From NCBI RefSeq assembly GCF_013416555.1, contig NZ_JACCFG010000002.1:1-64000 (forward strand): a stretch of 64,000 bases of DNA, read 5' to 3'. This document shows positions 39,406 to 47,812 of this stretch, one piece after another. Position 1 is the first letter of the stretch; each line of letters opens with the position of its first letter. Under the pieces are notes generated by a model. That model was not told the origin of the DNA. It ran no database searches and was given only the letters and a program-made list of their open reading frames with translations. The translations under genes and the position numbers were made by a program. The stretch is from Sphingomonas sp. R-74633 (GTDB taxonomy: Bacteria > Pseudomonadota > Alphaproteobacteria > Sphingomonadales > Sphingomonadaceae).

Positions 39406-40128
39406 TCAGCGTCGCCCGCTACCGCGCCAGATCTTGAGCGTGTTGCCGTCCGCCGCGCCGCCGCTGCCGGCCTTGCAGCGCTCATAGCGCAGGCCTGTGT
39501 CGAGGCAGAGCCACAGCTCGTCGAGCCAGTCTTCCTTGGTCACCGTCACGCGGATCGCCCCGGCGGGGATGTTCGGGTTGGCCGCGGCGAAGCGGGCCTT
39601 GAACTGGCCCACGGTCAGGTCGCCGCGCGAGAGCCTGTCCATGTCCGGATAACGGACCTTGTCGTAAAGCAGCTTGGCCGTGCCAAAGAAGGTGGCGGGC
39701 GACATCGTCGTGCAGGTGCCGTGCTTGGCCCATTCGTGCTGGATCAGTTGGGCCGAGGGCGTGGTGCAGAGCATCTGCTTGATCTGCGCGGGCGGCAGGA
39801 TGCGCGTGTCGGCGCAATATTGCGGCCAGGTCTTGCCAACCCCATCCGGCCACAACCCGTGCAGCGTGAAGCCGAAGCGCGCGCTTCGCCCACAGCGGAA
39901 GCGATTGTCCGGATCGCCACCATTCGCGCGGCACAAGCCCGGGTTCCAGGTAAGCGCCAGCGTGTACGAGCCGATCGGCAGGATGCGGCGCGGCTGGCTG
40001 GCGTCGGGCAGGTCCGGACGCGGGCGCAAGCTTACGCCCGCCGGGCGGCAGACCAGGGCCTGGGCCGAGGCGATGCCGGGCAGCAGCGCGAGCCCCGCGC
40101 CGAGCAATCCGAGAGCCAGCTTGCGCAT
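39406..40128 (-). CDS. Ribonuclease T2 family, secreted
   Basis: 240 residues. Signal peptide MRKLALGLLGAGLALLPGIASAQ (1-23). The two catalytic active-site blocks of the RNase T2 family are intact: CAS I FTLHGLWPDG (His) and CAS II HEWAKHGTC (His, Glu, Lys, His). Eight cysteines fit extracytoplasmic disulfides. It cleaves single-stranded RNA in the periplasm or medium, probably for nutrient salvage. The start at 40128 is supported by AGGAAA six bases upstream; the upstream GTG at 40143 would overlap nadC and spoil the signal peptide. It is just downstream of nadC on the same strand, giving an 11-base gap. Confidence 0.92.
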   Translation of the reverse strand: MRKLALGLLGAGLALLPGIASAQALVCRPAGVSLRPRPDLPDASQPRRILPIGSYTLALTWNPGLCRANGGDPDNRFRCGRSARFGFTLHGLWPDGVGKTWPQYCADTRILPPAQIKQMLCTTPSAQLIQHEWAKHGTCTTMSPATFFGTAKLLYDKVRYPDMDRLSRGDLTVGQFKARFAAANPNIPAGAIRVTVTKEDWLDELWLCLDTGLRYERCKAGSGGAADGNTLKIWRGSGRR

Positions 40129-40139
40129 TGCCACTTTCC

Positions 40140-40985
40140 TCACTCCTGCCCGAAATCCAGGCCGATATCGGCCGCCGGCGCCGACTGGGTCAGCCGGCCG
40201 ACGCTGACATAGGTCACACCGCTCTCGGCGATCGCCCGGATCGTGTCGAGCCGCACCCCGCCCGAAGCTTCGGTCGGCACGCGTCCGCCGACCAGCGCCA
40301 CAGCCTCGCGCAGCGTCTCCGGGCTCATATTGTCGAGCAGCAAGTGGGTGGCGCCTGCGTCGAGCGCCGGCGCGATCTGGTCGATCCGGTCGACCTCGAC
40401 GATGATGCTCGCGATGCCCGCAACGACGGCGCGGCGTACCGCCTCGCCCACCGATCCGGCGACGGCGACATGGTTATCCTTGATCATCGCCGCGTCCCAC
40501 AGGCCCATGCGGTGATTGGTCGCGCCGCCCATCCGCGTGGCGTATTTCTCGAGCACGCGCAGCCCCGGCAGCGTCTTGCGCGTGTCGAGCAATGTCGCGC
40601 CCGTCCCTTCAATGGCATCCACATAGCTGCGTGCCATGGTCGCGATGCCCGACAGATGCTGCACCGTGTTGAGCGCCGAACGCTCGGCGGTGAGCAGCGC
40701 ACGGGCCTTACCCCGGATGCGCATCAGATCGGTTCCCGCCACCACGCGCTCGCCGTCCTCGACGAGCCGCTCGATCTCGACCTCGGGATCGAGCGCGCGG
40801 AAGAACGCCTCCGCGATCGGCAGCCCGGCGACGATGATCGCGTCGCGGCTGTCCATCACCCCGGTGAACACCGAATCGGCGGGGATCACCGCCGCAGAGG
40901 TGATGTCACCCTTGTCGCCCAGATCCTCGGCAAGCGTGGCAGCGACAAAGGCGGGAAGGTCGAAATGATCGAGCGTGAAGGCCAT
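40140..40985 (-). CDS. nadC: Nicotinate-nucleotide pyrophosphorylase (quinolinate phosphoribosyltransferase)
   Basis: 281 residues. Converts quinolinate and PRPP to nicotinate mononucleotide, the third step of de novo NAD synthesis. Family blocks: LAEDLGDKGDITSAAVIP near the N-terminus, ALLTAERSALNTVQHLSGIA, DTRKTLPGLRVLEKYA, GGATNHRMGLWDAAMIKDNH and LLLDNMSP, all with the expected Arg, His, Lys and Glu residues of the active site. It is divergent from the PhyH-like gene; nadA is 2.1 kb upstream on the same strand. nadB is not in this window. Confidence 0.96.
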   Translation of the reverse strand: MAFTLDHFDLPAFVAATLAEDLGDKGDITSAAVIPADSVFTGVMDSRDAIIVAGLPIAEAFFRALDPEVEIERLVEDGERVVAGTDLMRIRGKARALLTAERSALNTVQHLSGIATMARSYVDAIEGTGATLLDTRKTLPGLRVLEKYATRMGGATNHRMGLWDAAMIKDNHVAVAGSVGEAVRRAVVAGIASIIVEVDRIDQIAPALDAGATHLLLDNMSPETLREAVALVGGRVPTEASGGVRLDTIRAIAESGVTYVSVGRLTQSAPAADIGLDFGQE

Positions 40986-41062
40986 GCCCCGCCTCTAGCC
41001 CGGCTCGGCCCCGGTTTGAACTGGAATTGACCACAAGGCGCCTCGCAAGGCAGGTTCCGGCG

Positions 41063-42055
41063 ATGGCCGATGCCGAACCCGTCCCCTTCCCCAAAGTCCG
41101 CCGGCTGCACGGCTATTGGGAGCGGCGCCGGCAGTTCGTCTCCTCGCCACCCGAGGAGTGGATGGCAGACAATATCCTGCTCGACGCGCTGGGGCTGGGG
41201 ATCGAGCAGACGGCTGAGTTCTTTGCCGCCGGTCCATCCGATTTCGCAGGCTTTTGTCGCTGGATCCTGGCCACCGCCGGTCGGCCCGATCCGCTGGTGA
41301 TCGCGCGCTATCATGCCGCGCTCGACAAGGCCCCGCCCCCGCCCGGCATCGTCGCCCGGCTCGCCGCGATCGACGCGATGCCGCCTTCATTGGACGCGGA
41401 CGATCTCGCCCATTGGGAAACCCAGGGCTATGTGATCCTGCGCGGGGCGATCACGCCGGAGGAAGTCCAGGCCGCGGCAGCGCTGCTTTGGGAGACGGTG
41501 GGCGCTGATCCGGCCGATCCCGCGACCTGGTATTCACAACGCAGCCAGGGGATGATGGTCCAGCGCTTCCAGCACCCCGCGCTCGACGCGGTGCGGCGCT
41601 CGGCACGCGTGCACAAGGCCTTCGCCCAACTCTGGGGCACCAGCGACCTGTGGCCGCATGTCGATCGGTTGAGCTTCAACGCGCCGCTCCGCCCCGGCCG
41701 CAGCTTCGCCGCACCGCGTTTGCACTGGGACGTAAGCCTGGTGCCGCCGATCCCCTATGGGATGCTGGGCGTGCTCTATCTTGCGGATACGGCCGAGGAC
41801 CAGGGCGCGTTCGAGCTGGTGCCCGGCTTCCACCACGGGCTGACGGAATGGGTGGCCTCGCTCGGCGATGCCGATCCGCGGACCGTGGACCTGAGCGGCC
41901 AGGCGGCGCGCGTGCCGGCCGGCGCGGGCGACCTGATCATCTGGCGCCACGACCTGCCGCACGGCGCCAGCCCGAACACCACCGACCGGCCGCGGCTGGC
42001 GCAATATGTGACCTTCTATTCGGCGAGCATGGGGGTGCAGCCGGAGTGGCGGTGA
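41063..42055 (+). CDS. Phytanoyl-CoA dioxygenase (PhyH) family Fe(II)/2-oxoglutarate oxygenase
   Basis: 330 residues. The iron facial triad is visible: HWD in RLHWDVSLVPPIPYG (first His and Asp) and the second His in DLPHGASPN; the 2-oxoglutarate Arg is in RPRLAQYV. The early GYVILRGAITPEEV is the typical PhyH entry strand. The N-terminal 110 residues are extra and of unknown role. The substrate is unknown: PhyH enzymes hydroxylate lipids, amino acids, or secondary metabolites. The start at 41063 (MADAEPVPFPK) is favoured over 41027 because the latter adds a basic tail. It lies between nadC and nadA but on the opposite strand. Confidence 0.85.
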   Translation: MADAEPVPFPKVRRLHGYWERRRQFVSSPPEEWMADNILLDALGLGIEQTAEFFAAGPSDFAGFCRWILATAGRPDPLVIARYHAALDKAPPPPGIVARLAAIDAMPPSLDADDLAHWETQGYVILRGAITPEEVQAAAALLWETVGADPADPATWYSQRSQGMMVQRFQHPALDAVRRSARVHKAFAQLWGTSDLWPHVDRLSFNAPLRPGRSFAAPRLHWDVSLVPPIPYGMLGVLYLADTAEDQGAFELVPGFHHGLTEWVASLGDADPRTVDLSGQAARVPAGAGDLIIWRHDLPHGASPNTTDRPRLAQYVTFYSASMGVQPEWR

Positions 42056-42062
42056 ACCGGGA

Positions 42063-43082
42063 TCAGTCGCCCTTGGTCGGATCGCCGCCGATCGCGCCAA
42101 GATCGCCCTGTCCCACCGTGGCGCTCGCCATTTCGAGCATCCGGTCGAGGCTCTTCTTGGCCTCGAGGCGCAGCCCCTCCTCGATCTCGATGCGCGGCTC
42201 GAGGTCGCGCAGCGCGAGGTAGAGCTTCTCCATCGTGTTGAGCGCCATGTACGGGCAGATATTGCAGTTGCAGTTGCCGTCCGCACCGGGCGCGCCGATG
42301 AAGTTCTTGCTCGGCATCGCCTTCTGCATCTGGTGGATGATGTGCGGCTCGGTCGCGACGATCAGCGTGTCGCCGGCCATCGCTTGCGAGAATTCGAGGA
42401 TGCCGCGCGTCGAGCCGACATAGTCGGCGTGGTCGAGCACGTGCGGCGGGCATTCGGGGTGCGCCGCCACCGGGGCGCCGGGGTGCTGTGCCTTGAGCTT
42501 GAGCAGCTCGGTCTCGCTGAAAGCCTCATGCACGATGCACACCCCCGGCCACAGCAGCATGTCGCGGCCGATCTTGCGCTTCAGATAGCCGCCCAGATTC
42601 TTGTCCGGGCCGAAGATGATCTTCTGGCTCTCCGGGATCTGCGCCAGAATCTTCTCGGCCGAGGAGCTGGTGACGATGATGTCGCTGAGCGCCTTAACCT
42701 CGGTCGAGCAGTTGATATAGGTCAGCGCGATATGGTCCGGGTGCGCGGCGCGGAAGGCGGCGAACTGGTCGGGCGGGCAGCTGTCCTCGAGCGAGCAGCC
42801 GGCATTCATGTCGGGCAGCACCACGATCTTCTGCGGGCTCAGGATCTTGGCGGTCTCCGCCATGAAGCGCACGCCGCAGAACGCGATCACATCGGCGTCG
42901 GTCTCGGCGGCCTTGCGGCTGAGATCGAGGCTGTCGCCGACAAAGTCCGCCAGGTCCTGCAGTTCAGGCTTCTGGTAATAATGCGCCAGGATGACCGCGT
43001 TGCGCTCCTTGCGCAGCCGGTCGATTTCCGCGCGGAGGTCGAGCCCGCTCAAGCTGCCGCCGATGCCGTTACGCGCGTCCAT
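42063..43082 (-). CDS. nadA: Quinolinate synthase A
   Basis: 339 residues. Condenses iminoaspartate with dihydroxyacetone phosphate to quinolinate using a [4Fe-4S] cluster. The three cluster cysteines of this type lie in [16 protein letters not shown], in HPECPPHV and in [19 protein letters not shown]. The early [22 protein letters not shown] is a substrate-site segment. The start ATG 43082 is preferred because the upstream GGGAG is nine bases away; the GTG at 43088 is only three bases from it. Together with nadC it makes two of the three steps of de novo NAD synthesis in this window. Confidence 0.96.
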   Translation of the reverse strand: MDARNGIGGSLSGLDLRAEIDRLRKERNAVILAHYYQKPELQDLADFVGDSLDLSRKAAETDADVIAFCGVRFMAETAKILSPQKIVVLPDMNAGCSLEDSCPPDQFAAFRAAHPDHIALTYINCSTEVKALSDIIVTSSSAEKILAQIPESQKIIFGPDKNLGGYLKRKIGRDMLLWPGVCIVHEAFSETELLKLKAQHPGAPVAAHPECPPHVLDHADYVGSTRGILEFSQAMAGDTLIVATEPHIIHQMQKAMPSKNFIGAPGADGNCNCNICPYMALNTMEKLYLALRDLEPRIEIEEGLRLEAKKSLDRMLEMASATVGQGDLGAIGGDPTKGD

Positions 43083-43133
43083 GATCACCTACTCCCTTGC
43101 CCGCGCCGCACATGGCCCGGGCAAGGCGCAGGT

Positions 43134-43898
43134 TCAAGGCCAACGCGCAGCCATAGGCCGTTCGGCACCGGGGGTGCCCGCTACCACCGCCCGCGCGATC
43201 GTCTCGCCAAGCGGCGAGAAGGCAATCGCCTGCGCCACCAGGAAAGTGCCCGCCATCGCGCCGAGGCCCCAGAGCCAGGCGGGATGCACGCGGCCGCTGC
43301 GCTTCCAATCGACCGCCATGCCGATCAGCGGGAAGATCGACGGCGCGATCAGCGCCGCGACGGTCCACGACCAGGGGATCATGAACGGCACCGGCAACAG
43401 CCGTCCGAAGCCTGGCCCGGTAATCGCCGCCATCGAGCAGAGCATCAGCCGGCGGTGCCAGTCCGAGCGTTTGCGCAGCGCGAAGCCGGAGAGCGCCAGC
43501 CCGCCGAAGCAAAGCAGGCCCGCAGGATTGCCGATCAGGAACTCGGGCAGCGCGAAGAAGGGCGGGCCGCCATGGTCACGTACAGAATAAAGGACGATCG
43601 CCATCCCCATCGCCACCATCATCGGCACCCAGACGAGCGCGATCCAGCCAAGCTTGCGGTGGAGGCGCAGGTTCTCGGTGGCGATCAGCAGGTTCTGGAC
43701 GAGGAAGATCGCGATCCAGCCCATGAACACGAACGCATGGACATGGTAGATCAGCGGCAGCCCGAAGCTCGACCGGCCCGCGGCAAGGTTCAGCGAGAAG
43801 CCGCCGATGATCACTGCGATCATCGCGAGCGACAGGATCAGGAAGAAGCGATCGCGGCGGTGTGCGACGCGCGGCATCGGTTCGGCAAGGCTCGCCAT
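43134..43898 (-). CDS. Seven-helix membrane protein, function unknown
   Basis: 254 residues with about seven membrane segments (FFLILSLAMIAVIIGGFSL, IYHVHAFVFMGWIAIFLVQN, LGWIALVWVPMMVAMGMAIV, and others). Conserved-looking histidines occur at HVHAFVF and ENLRLHRKLGW, near helix ends, which could bind a metal or haem; I cannot show this. It resembles the general layout of DUF2306-type proteins, but I am not certain. GGGGA is seven bases before the ATG. It lies between nadA and the DUF4230 gene on the same strand. Confidence 0.65.
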   Translation of the reverse strand: MASLAEPMPRVAHRRDRFFLILSLAMIAVIIGGFSLNLAAGRSSFGLPLIYHVHAFVFMGWIAIFLVQNLLIATENLRLHRKLGWIALVWVPMMVAMGMAIVLYSVRDHGGPPFFALPEFLIGNPAGLLCFGGLALSGFALRKRSDWHRRLMLCSMAAITGPGFGRLLPVPFMIPWSWTVAALIAPSIFPLIGMAVDWKRSGRVHPAWLWGLGAMAGTFLVAQAIAFSPLGETIARAVVAGTPGAERPMAARWP

Positions 43899-43958
43899 TG
43901 CTCAGTCCCCCAACTGAAAGCTGCAATGGCGTGAAGCTACCGTATCTGCCGCAGCCGC

Positions 43959-44672
43959 TCAACGGCTGTTGGAGAGCACGTCCTCGGGTCGGCGCGATTC
44001 GTCCCAGCGTTCGGTCGGGCGATTGGCCTCGTCGGGGAAGATCACCTGCACGCTGGCATCGATCCCCGCCGCCTTGAGCGGCATGACGAAGCTGCTCTCC
44101 ACCGCCTTGCGCGTCGCGTCGCGCGCCATGCGCATATAGGGGCCGGACTGGGCCTGCTTGAGCAACTCCACCTGCCCCGCCTTGCGATTGGCCTCGTCGA
44201 GCTTGCCGCCGACATCGGTGACCGAGAGCAGGATGCCGCCATTGTCGTACTGGCGGATATTGTTGAGATCGACGGCGGGATCAGTGGGCTCGACCTGCGG
44301 CAAGGTGACCGTCAGCCGCTTGGCCGCCGCGTCCCACACCACATCCTCCTGGCGCAGCTTCGACAGATCGACTTCGTAGCGCACGCTGCCGGGCATGATC
44401 ATCGTCTTCTGGGCGGTGAAGCCGAGCTGGCTCTGCTTCGACGTGACCACCGCGACGAACTTGGCGGCAAAGGCGGACAGGCGGTTCTGCTCGCGCAGCC
44501 CCTGCAGGCTGGCCTGCGCCACAGTCTCGGGCGTCGGCCCCTGGAATTGCTGCTTGATCGTGTTGCCGAGGAACCAGAAGCCCGCGCCGATCGCCAGCAC
44601 GATCACCAGCAACGCGCCGACCAGCTTCAGGCAGCCCCCACCACCGCCCTGCTTCACGCTGTCGTCTTCCAC
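43959..44672 (-). CDS. DUF4230 domain protein, membrane-anchored
   Basis: 237 residues. A short basic and Gly-rich N-terminus precedes one membrane helix (CLKLVGALLVIVLAIGAGFWFL). The rest is a periplasmic domain with the strand pattern of DUF4230 (FTAQKTMIMPGSVRYEVDLS, RLTVTLPQVEPTDPAVDL). Function unknown. It starts with GTG 44672, with GAGGG six bases upstream, and its first 19 bases overlap the end of the MBL-fold gene, so the two are coupled. Confidence 0.82.
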   Translation of the reverse strand: MEDDSVKQGGGGGCLKLVGALLVIVLAIGAGFWFLGNTIKQQFQGPTPETVAQASLQGLREQNRLSAFAAKFVAVVTSKQSQLGFTAQKTMIMPGSVRYEVDLSKLRQEDVVWDAAAKRLTVTLPQVEPTDPAVDLNNIRQYDNGGILLSVTDVGGKLDEANRKAGQVELLKQAQSGPYMRMARDATRKAVESSFVMPLKAAGIDASVQVIFPDEANRPTERWDESRRPEDVLSNSR

Positions 44673-45523
44673 GCATCGCCCTCCTCGATGACGAGCCCGC
44701 GGTCGCGCAGGTCGATCAGATGCGCCAGCACCGATCGTCCGGCCGCGCCGGTCAGCCTTGGATCGAGCCCAACATACATGCGCGCCACCAGATCGGGAAC
44801 CGCGCCGGTGCCGGCCTTGAGCAGGCGCAGTATCTGCCCCTCGCGCTGCTTGCGGTGCCCGATCAGCCCGCGCACGAAGCGGTGCGGCTTCTCGACCGGC
44901 TCGCCGTGCGCCGGGAAATAAATGCGGTCCTCGGCGCGGCCCATCAGTCTGTCGAGGCTGGCCATGTAGGCCGCCATGTCGCCATCGGGCGGCGCGACCA
45001 CGGTGGTCGACCAGCCCATGACATGGTCACCACTGAACAACGCGCCGCTTTCCGGCAGTGCGAAGCAGAGATGGTTGGAGGTGTGGCCGGGCGTTGCGAC
45101 CGCGGTGAGCGTCCAGTCCGGCCCGGTCACGCTCTCGCCATCCGCCAGCACGCGATCGGGCACATAGCTGGTGTCGAACGCCGCATCGGCGCGCGGTCCG
45201 GCATCTGCGAGCGACAGCGGCGCGCAGCCGATGATCGGAGCGCCGGTCAACGCCTTGAGCGGCGCGGCGCCGGGGCTGTGGTCGCGGTGGGTGTGGGTGC
45301 ACAGGATCGCCACCAGCTTGCGCCCGCCGATCGCAGCGATCAGCGCGTCGATATGCGCGGGGTCGTCCGGGCCCGGATCGATCACCGCAAGCGCGGTGGT
45401 GCCGACCAGATAGGTCTGCGTGCCGGTATAGGTGAAGGGCGATGGGTTCGGCGCCAATATGCGCGTCACCAGCGGATCGAGCGCCATGGCCAGCCCGGTC
45501 GGGGCGTCCGCGATGATGTCCAT
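44654..45523 (-). CDS. Metallo-beta-lactamase-fold hydrolase
   Basis: 289 residues from ATG 45523 (MDIIADAP). The zinc-binding motif is HTHRDHSPG; further ligands are TPGHTSNH and the Asp in SGDHVMG, and a C-terminal His in FPAHGEPV. The overall layout (TYLVG...LAVIDPGPD, then a C-terminal HTH-like segment) resembles the LACTB2/glyoxalase-II-related group that often acts on nucleic acid or thioesters. The substrate is not known. Cytoplasmic. The next gene (DUF4230) starts inside its 3' end. Two hairpins lie upstream, so it probably has its own promoter. Confidence 0.88.
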   Translation of the reverse strand: MDIIADAPTGLAMALDPLVTRILAPNPSPFTYTGTQTYLVGTTALAVIDPGPDDPAHIDALIAAIGGRKLVAILCTHTHRDHSPGAAPLKALTGAPIIGCAPLSLADAGPRADAAFDTSYVPDRVLADGESVTGPDWTLTAVATPGHTSNHLCFALPESGALFSGDHVMGWSTTVVAPPDGDMAAYMASLDRLMGRAEDRIYFPAHGEPVEKPHRFVRGLIGHRKQREGQILRLLKAGTGAVPDLVARMYVGLDPRLTGAAGRSVLAHLIDLRDRGLVIEEGDAWKTTA

Positions 45524-45589
45524 ATCCCGCAAATGGCCTGTGCCGCGCCGCAGCGCAAGGCCGGCCCCATCCGCTAGGTCCAAAACGAA

Positions 45590-45625
45590 ACGGGGCCGGC
45601 CGAGAAGGAGATCGGCCGGCCCCGT
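45590..45625 (-). terminator. Rho-independent terminator downstream of the M56 gene
   Basis: A 14-bp perfect inverted repeat (45590-45603 with 45612-45625, loop of eight). On the minus strand it is followed by TTCGTTTT, giving a T-rich tail. It separates the M56/BlaI operon from the MBL-fold gene. Confidence 0.88.
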
Positions 45626-45631
45626 CCGAAA

Positions 45632-45665
45632 GGCGCTCGTGAAAGGGGCAATTTTAACGAGCGCC
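45632..45665 (-). terminator. Second hairpin, first in order after the M56 gene
   Basis: A 9-bp perfect stem GGCGCTCGT / ACGAGCGCC with a loop of 16. It comes 14 bases after the M56 stop and before the stronger hairpin. The two form a tandem terminator on the minus strand. Confidence 0.65.
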
Positions 45666-45678
45666 CTTCCCCTCAGTA

Positions 45679-47214
45679 TCAGTCGTCGCGCCCGCCGGAC
45701 TTCTCGACTTCGGCGATCGCCTCATCGATGCCCTTCAGCGCCTTGGCGCGCTGCTCGGCGCTCAGGTCCGGCTGGCTCTCGATCGAGCGGCGCGCCATGC
45801 GCAGGCCCATCATCGCCGAGTTCATGCCCATCCGCTTGGCGTCGAAGGCGACCTTCTGGGCGTTGACGGTGATCTTCTCGATGCGGTTCGAGCAGATGAT
45901 CATGATCTTCTTGCCGCCCTCCTCGCGATTCACGATCACCGGCTTGCCGTCGCTGGTGTCGGCGCACTTGCCGTCGCGGATTTCGGGAACATTGACGCGG
46001 ATCTTGTCCATGTCCGGCATCTCGTTCTCGGTCTGGCTGCCATCGGCATGGACCATGACGATCTTGGTGACGCGCTTGCCGTCCTTCGCCTTTTCGTCGC
46101 CCTTGCCGTCCGAACTGACGGTGTAGCTGTAGGTGCGGACCTTGACCGGGCCTTTGGGCTCGGCCGGCGCCTCGGGCGCGGCGGGCTCGCTCGGCACGGC
46201 CTGCGGCGCCGGCGGGGCGGGCACGTCCTGGGCGAGCTTGATGCCGGTGACATTCTCCACCTTCACCTTGATCGTCTCGGCAGCCTGGGTGCCCGAGGCA
46301 GTAAGGCCAAGCGCGGCGAGGCCAAGCGCACCGGTGCCGACCAGGCCGATGGCCAGGCGTGCCGGGGTATTCTTATGGGTCTTCGAAAGCATGCGGAGCC
46401 TCCCTTTGACTTCGTTGATTGTGTGCAGATGACATGCCGCCGAGACCGCACCCCCATGCGCGGACTTGACGATCGCACGGCCATAAGCATGGCGCAGTGC
46501 CTGGGCGCGGCCGGCGAGCACGAGGGCGTCGCAGGCCATTTCCTGGTCGGCGCGGAAGGCGCGGAACGCCCTCCAGGCAACCGGGTTGAACCAATGGAGA
46601 GCGAGGACGATCAGCGCGACCCAGTTCGCGATCAGATCGCCGCGGACGTGGTGGCCAAGCTCATGGGCCAGCGCGAGGTCGCGCTCCTGCTCGTCATAGC
46701 GCTCGGTGAAATCGCACGGGAAGGCGACATATTTGCGCCAGACCCCGAAGGCGAGCGGACCGTGGACCGCATCGGTCTCGATCACGCGCACCCGACCCTG
46801 CGCCACGGTGCGATCGACCCGCGCGGCCTTGAGCAAGCGGCGGCAGTGCCTGGCATGGGCGATCAGGTGATAACCGAGAAAGGCCAGCCCGCCGACGACC
46901 CAAAGAGCCAGCGCCACGAATATCCAGTCGATAGACGAGACGACCGCCGTGCCGGCGACCGGTGTGGAAGAGAGCGAGATCGGCTCGACGACATAATAGG
47001 CGATGACGTCGCTCGCCGCCGCCATCGGGGCGGCAACGCTCTGCTCGCGCCATTCCTGCGGCAGCGCCGGCAACAACATCCTCGCGACCGGCAGCAGCCA
47101 CAGGGCATAGGCGATGTTCGCGCCGAATGCGCGCCGTACCGGCCCGCGGATCGCCAGCACCAGCAGCATCAGCAGCGTGGTGGCGATGAGCATCTCGATA
47201 GCCCAGCCGATCAT
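45679..47214 (-). CDS. M56-family zinc peptidase (BlaR1/MecR1-type sensor)
   Basis: 511 residues. Helices near 5-25, 35-55, 95-118 and 305-325 enclose a cytoplasmic zinc protease domain with HELGHHVRGD (His, Glu, His) and a third ligand probably in the EMACD segment. In BlaR1/MecR1 systems this protease inactivates the BlaI-type repressor encoded next door. Residues 325-511 form a long periplasmic tail with a Pro/Ala/Glu linker (PAPPAPQAVPSEPAAPEAPA) and a charged domain (KIVMVHADGSQTENEMPD); there is no penicillin-binding SxxK or SxN motif I recognise, so the stimulus is probably not a beta-lactam. It starts in the ATGA overlap with blaI. Confidence 0.9.
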   Translation of the reverse strand: MIGWAIEMLIATTLLMLLVLAIRGPVRRAFGANIAYALWLLPVARMLLPALPQEWREQSVAAPMAAASDVIAYYVVEPISLSSTPVAGTAVVSSIDWIFVALALWVVGGLAFLGYHLIAHARHCRRLLKAARVDRTVAQGRVRVIETDAVHGPLAFGVWRKYVAFPCDFTERYDEQERDLALAHELGHHVRGDLIANWVALIVLALHWFNPVAWRAFRAFRADQEMACDALVLAGRAQALRHAYGRAIVKSAHGGAVSAACHLHTINEVKGRLRMLSKTHKNTPARLAIGLVGTGALGLAALGLTASGTQAAETIKVKVENVTGIKLAQDVPAPPAPQAVPSEPAAPEAPAEPKGPVKVRTYSYTVSSDGKGDEKAKDGKRVTKIVMVHADGSQTENEMPDMDKIRVNVPEIRDGKCADTSDGKPVIVNREEGGKKIMIICSNRIEKITVNAQKVAFDAKRMGMNSAMMGLRMARRSIESQPDLSAEQRAKALKGIDEAIAEVEKSGGRDD

Positions 47215-47579
47215 TGCTTCAACTCCCGCAGCAACGCCTCGATTTCCGCGATGTCCTGATCGGTCAGCTGATCGCGCTCGGCGAGATGCGCGACGAGCGG
47301 CGTCAGCTTGCCACCGAACAGCCGGTCCATCAGCTTGCGCGATTCACCCGCGACATAGTCGCCGCGCACCACCAGCGGACGGTAGAGGTAGCGGCGCCCC
47401 TCTTCCTGGTGCGCGATGATGTTCTTGGCGAGCAGCCGCCCGAGCAAGGTCTTGACCGTATTGGCGCTCCAGCCGCGCTCCGCGGGAACGCGCTCGGCCA
47501 CGTCCTGGGCGCTGAGCGGCGATTCATCCCACAGCACTTCCATCACGGCGTGCTCGGCGTCGCTGATCCGTTCGGTCAT
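47211..47579 (-). CDS. BlaI/MecI/CopY-family transcriptional repressor
   Basis: 122 residues from ATG 47579, with AGAGG five bases upstream. The winged-helix core is DAEHAVMEVLWDESPLSAQDVAERV and ERGWSANTVKTLLGRLLAKNIIAHQEEGRRYLYRPLV. The C-terminus (FGGKLTPLVAHLAERDQLT) is the dimerisation part; the cleavage site for the M56 protease is expected near the helix-wing junction. It is the first gene of a two-gene operon with the M56 peptidase. The 39-bp dyad just upstream (47595-47633) is its likely operator and implies autorepression. Confidence 0.94.
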   Translation of the reverse strand: MTERISDAEHAVMEVLWDESPLSAQDVAERVPAERGWSANTVKTLLGRLLAKNIIAHQEEGRRYLYRPLVVRGDYVAGESRKLMDRLFGGKLTPLVAHLAERDQLTDQDIAEIEALLRELKQ

Positions 47580-47594
47580 CATTCCCTCTTCACA

Positions 47595-47633
47595 TGACTA
47601 CTTGTGTAATCGTCACGATTACGTCTGTAGTCA
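47595..47633. promoter_or_regulatory. Candidate BlaI-type operator
   Basis: TGACTAC-N4-GTAATCGT-C-ACGATTAC-N4-GTAGTCA: 15 of 19 positions are mirrored about the central C. The outer GACTAC/GTAGTC arms resemble the TACA/TGTA-type dyad bound by BlaI and MecI repressors. Located 15 bases upstream of the blaI start, as expected for autoregulation. Confidence 0.75.
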
Positions 47634-47730
47634 AGCGGGTGAACGCTGGCTGAACGATTTCTGACAGCTTTCACGCGAGGAACAGCGCCAAGCCCTCCGA
47701 AACTGTCGGAATCGCTTACAAGTGCGGGGG

Positions 47731-47752
47731 CTGGTTAAAATCGGCTAACCAG
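47731..47752. repeat. Inverted repeat CTGGTTA-N8-TAACCAG
   Basis: A 7-bp perfect inverted repeat, almost the same as TGGTTA-N9-TAACCA at 30744-30764. It may be an operator of an unidentified regulator. It is not followed by a T-run. Confidence 0.45.
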
Positions 47753-47784
47753 CAAGATCCGCGGAAAACTGCGGTTCCGTGGAA

Positions 47785-47801
47785 CTGGCATGAGGGCTGC
47801 A
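47785..47801 (+). promoter_or_regulatory. Possible sigma-54 promoter
   Basis: CTGGCATG-AGGG-CTGCA matches the -24/-12 consensus (TGGCACG-N4-TTGCW) at GG and GC and at most other positions; the GG-to-GC distance is correct. It would start transcription near 47813. Whether this organism has sigma-54 cannot be seen here, so it remains a candidate. Confidence 0.35.
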
Positions 47802-47812
47802 GAGTATAAGGC

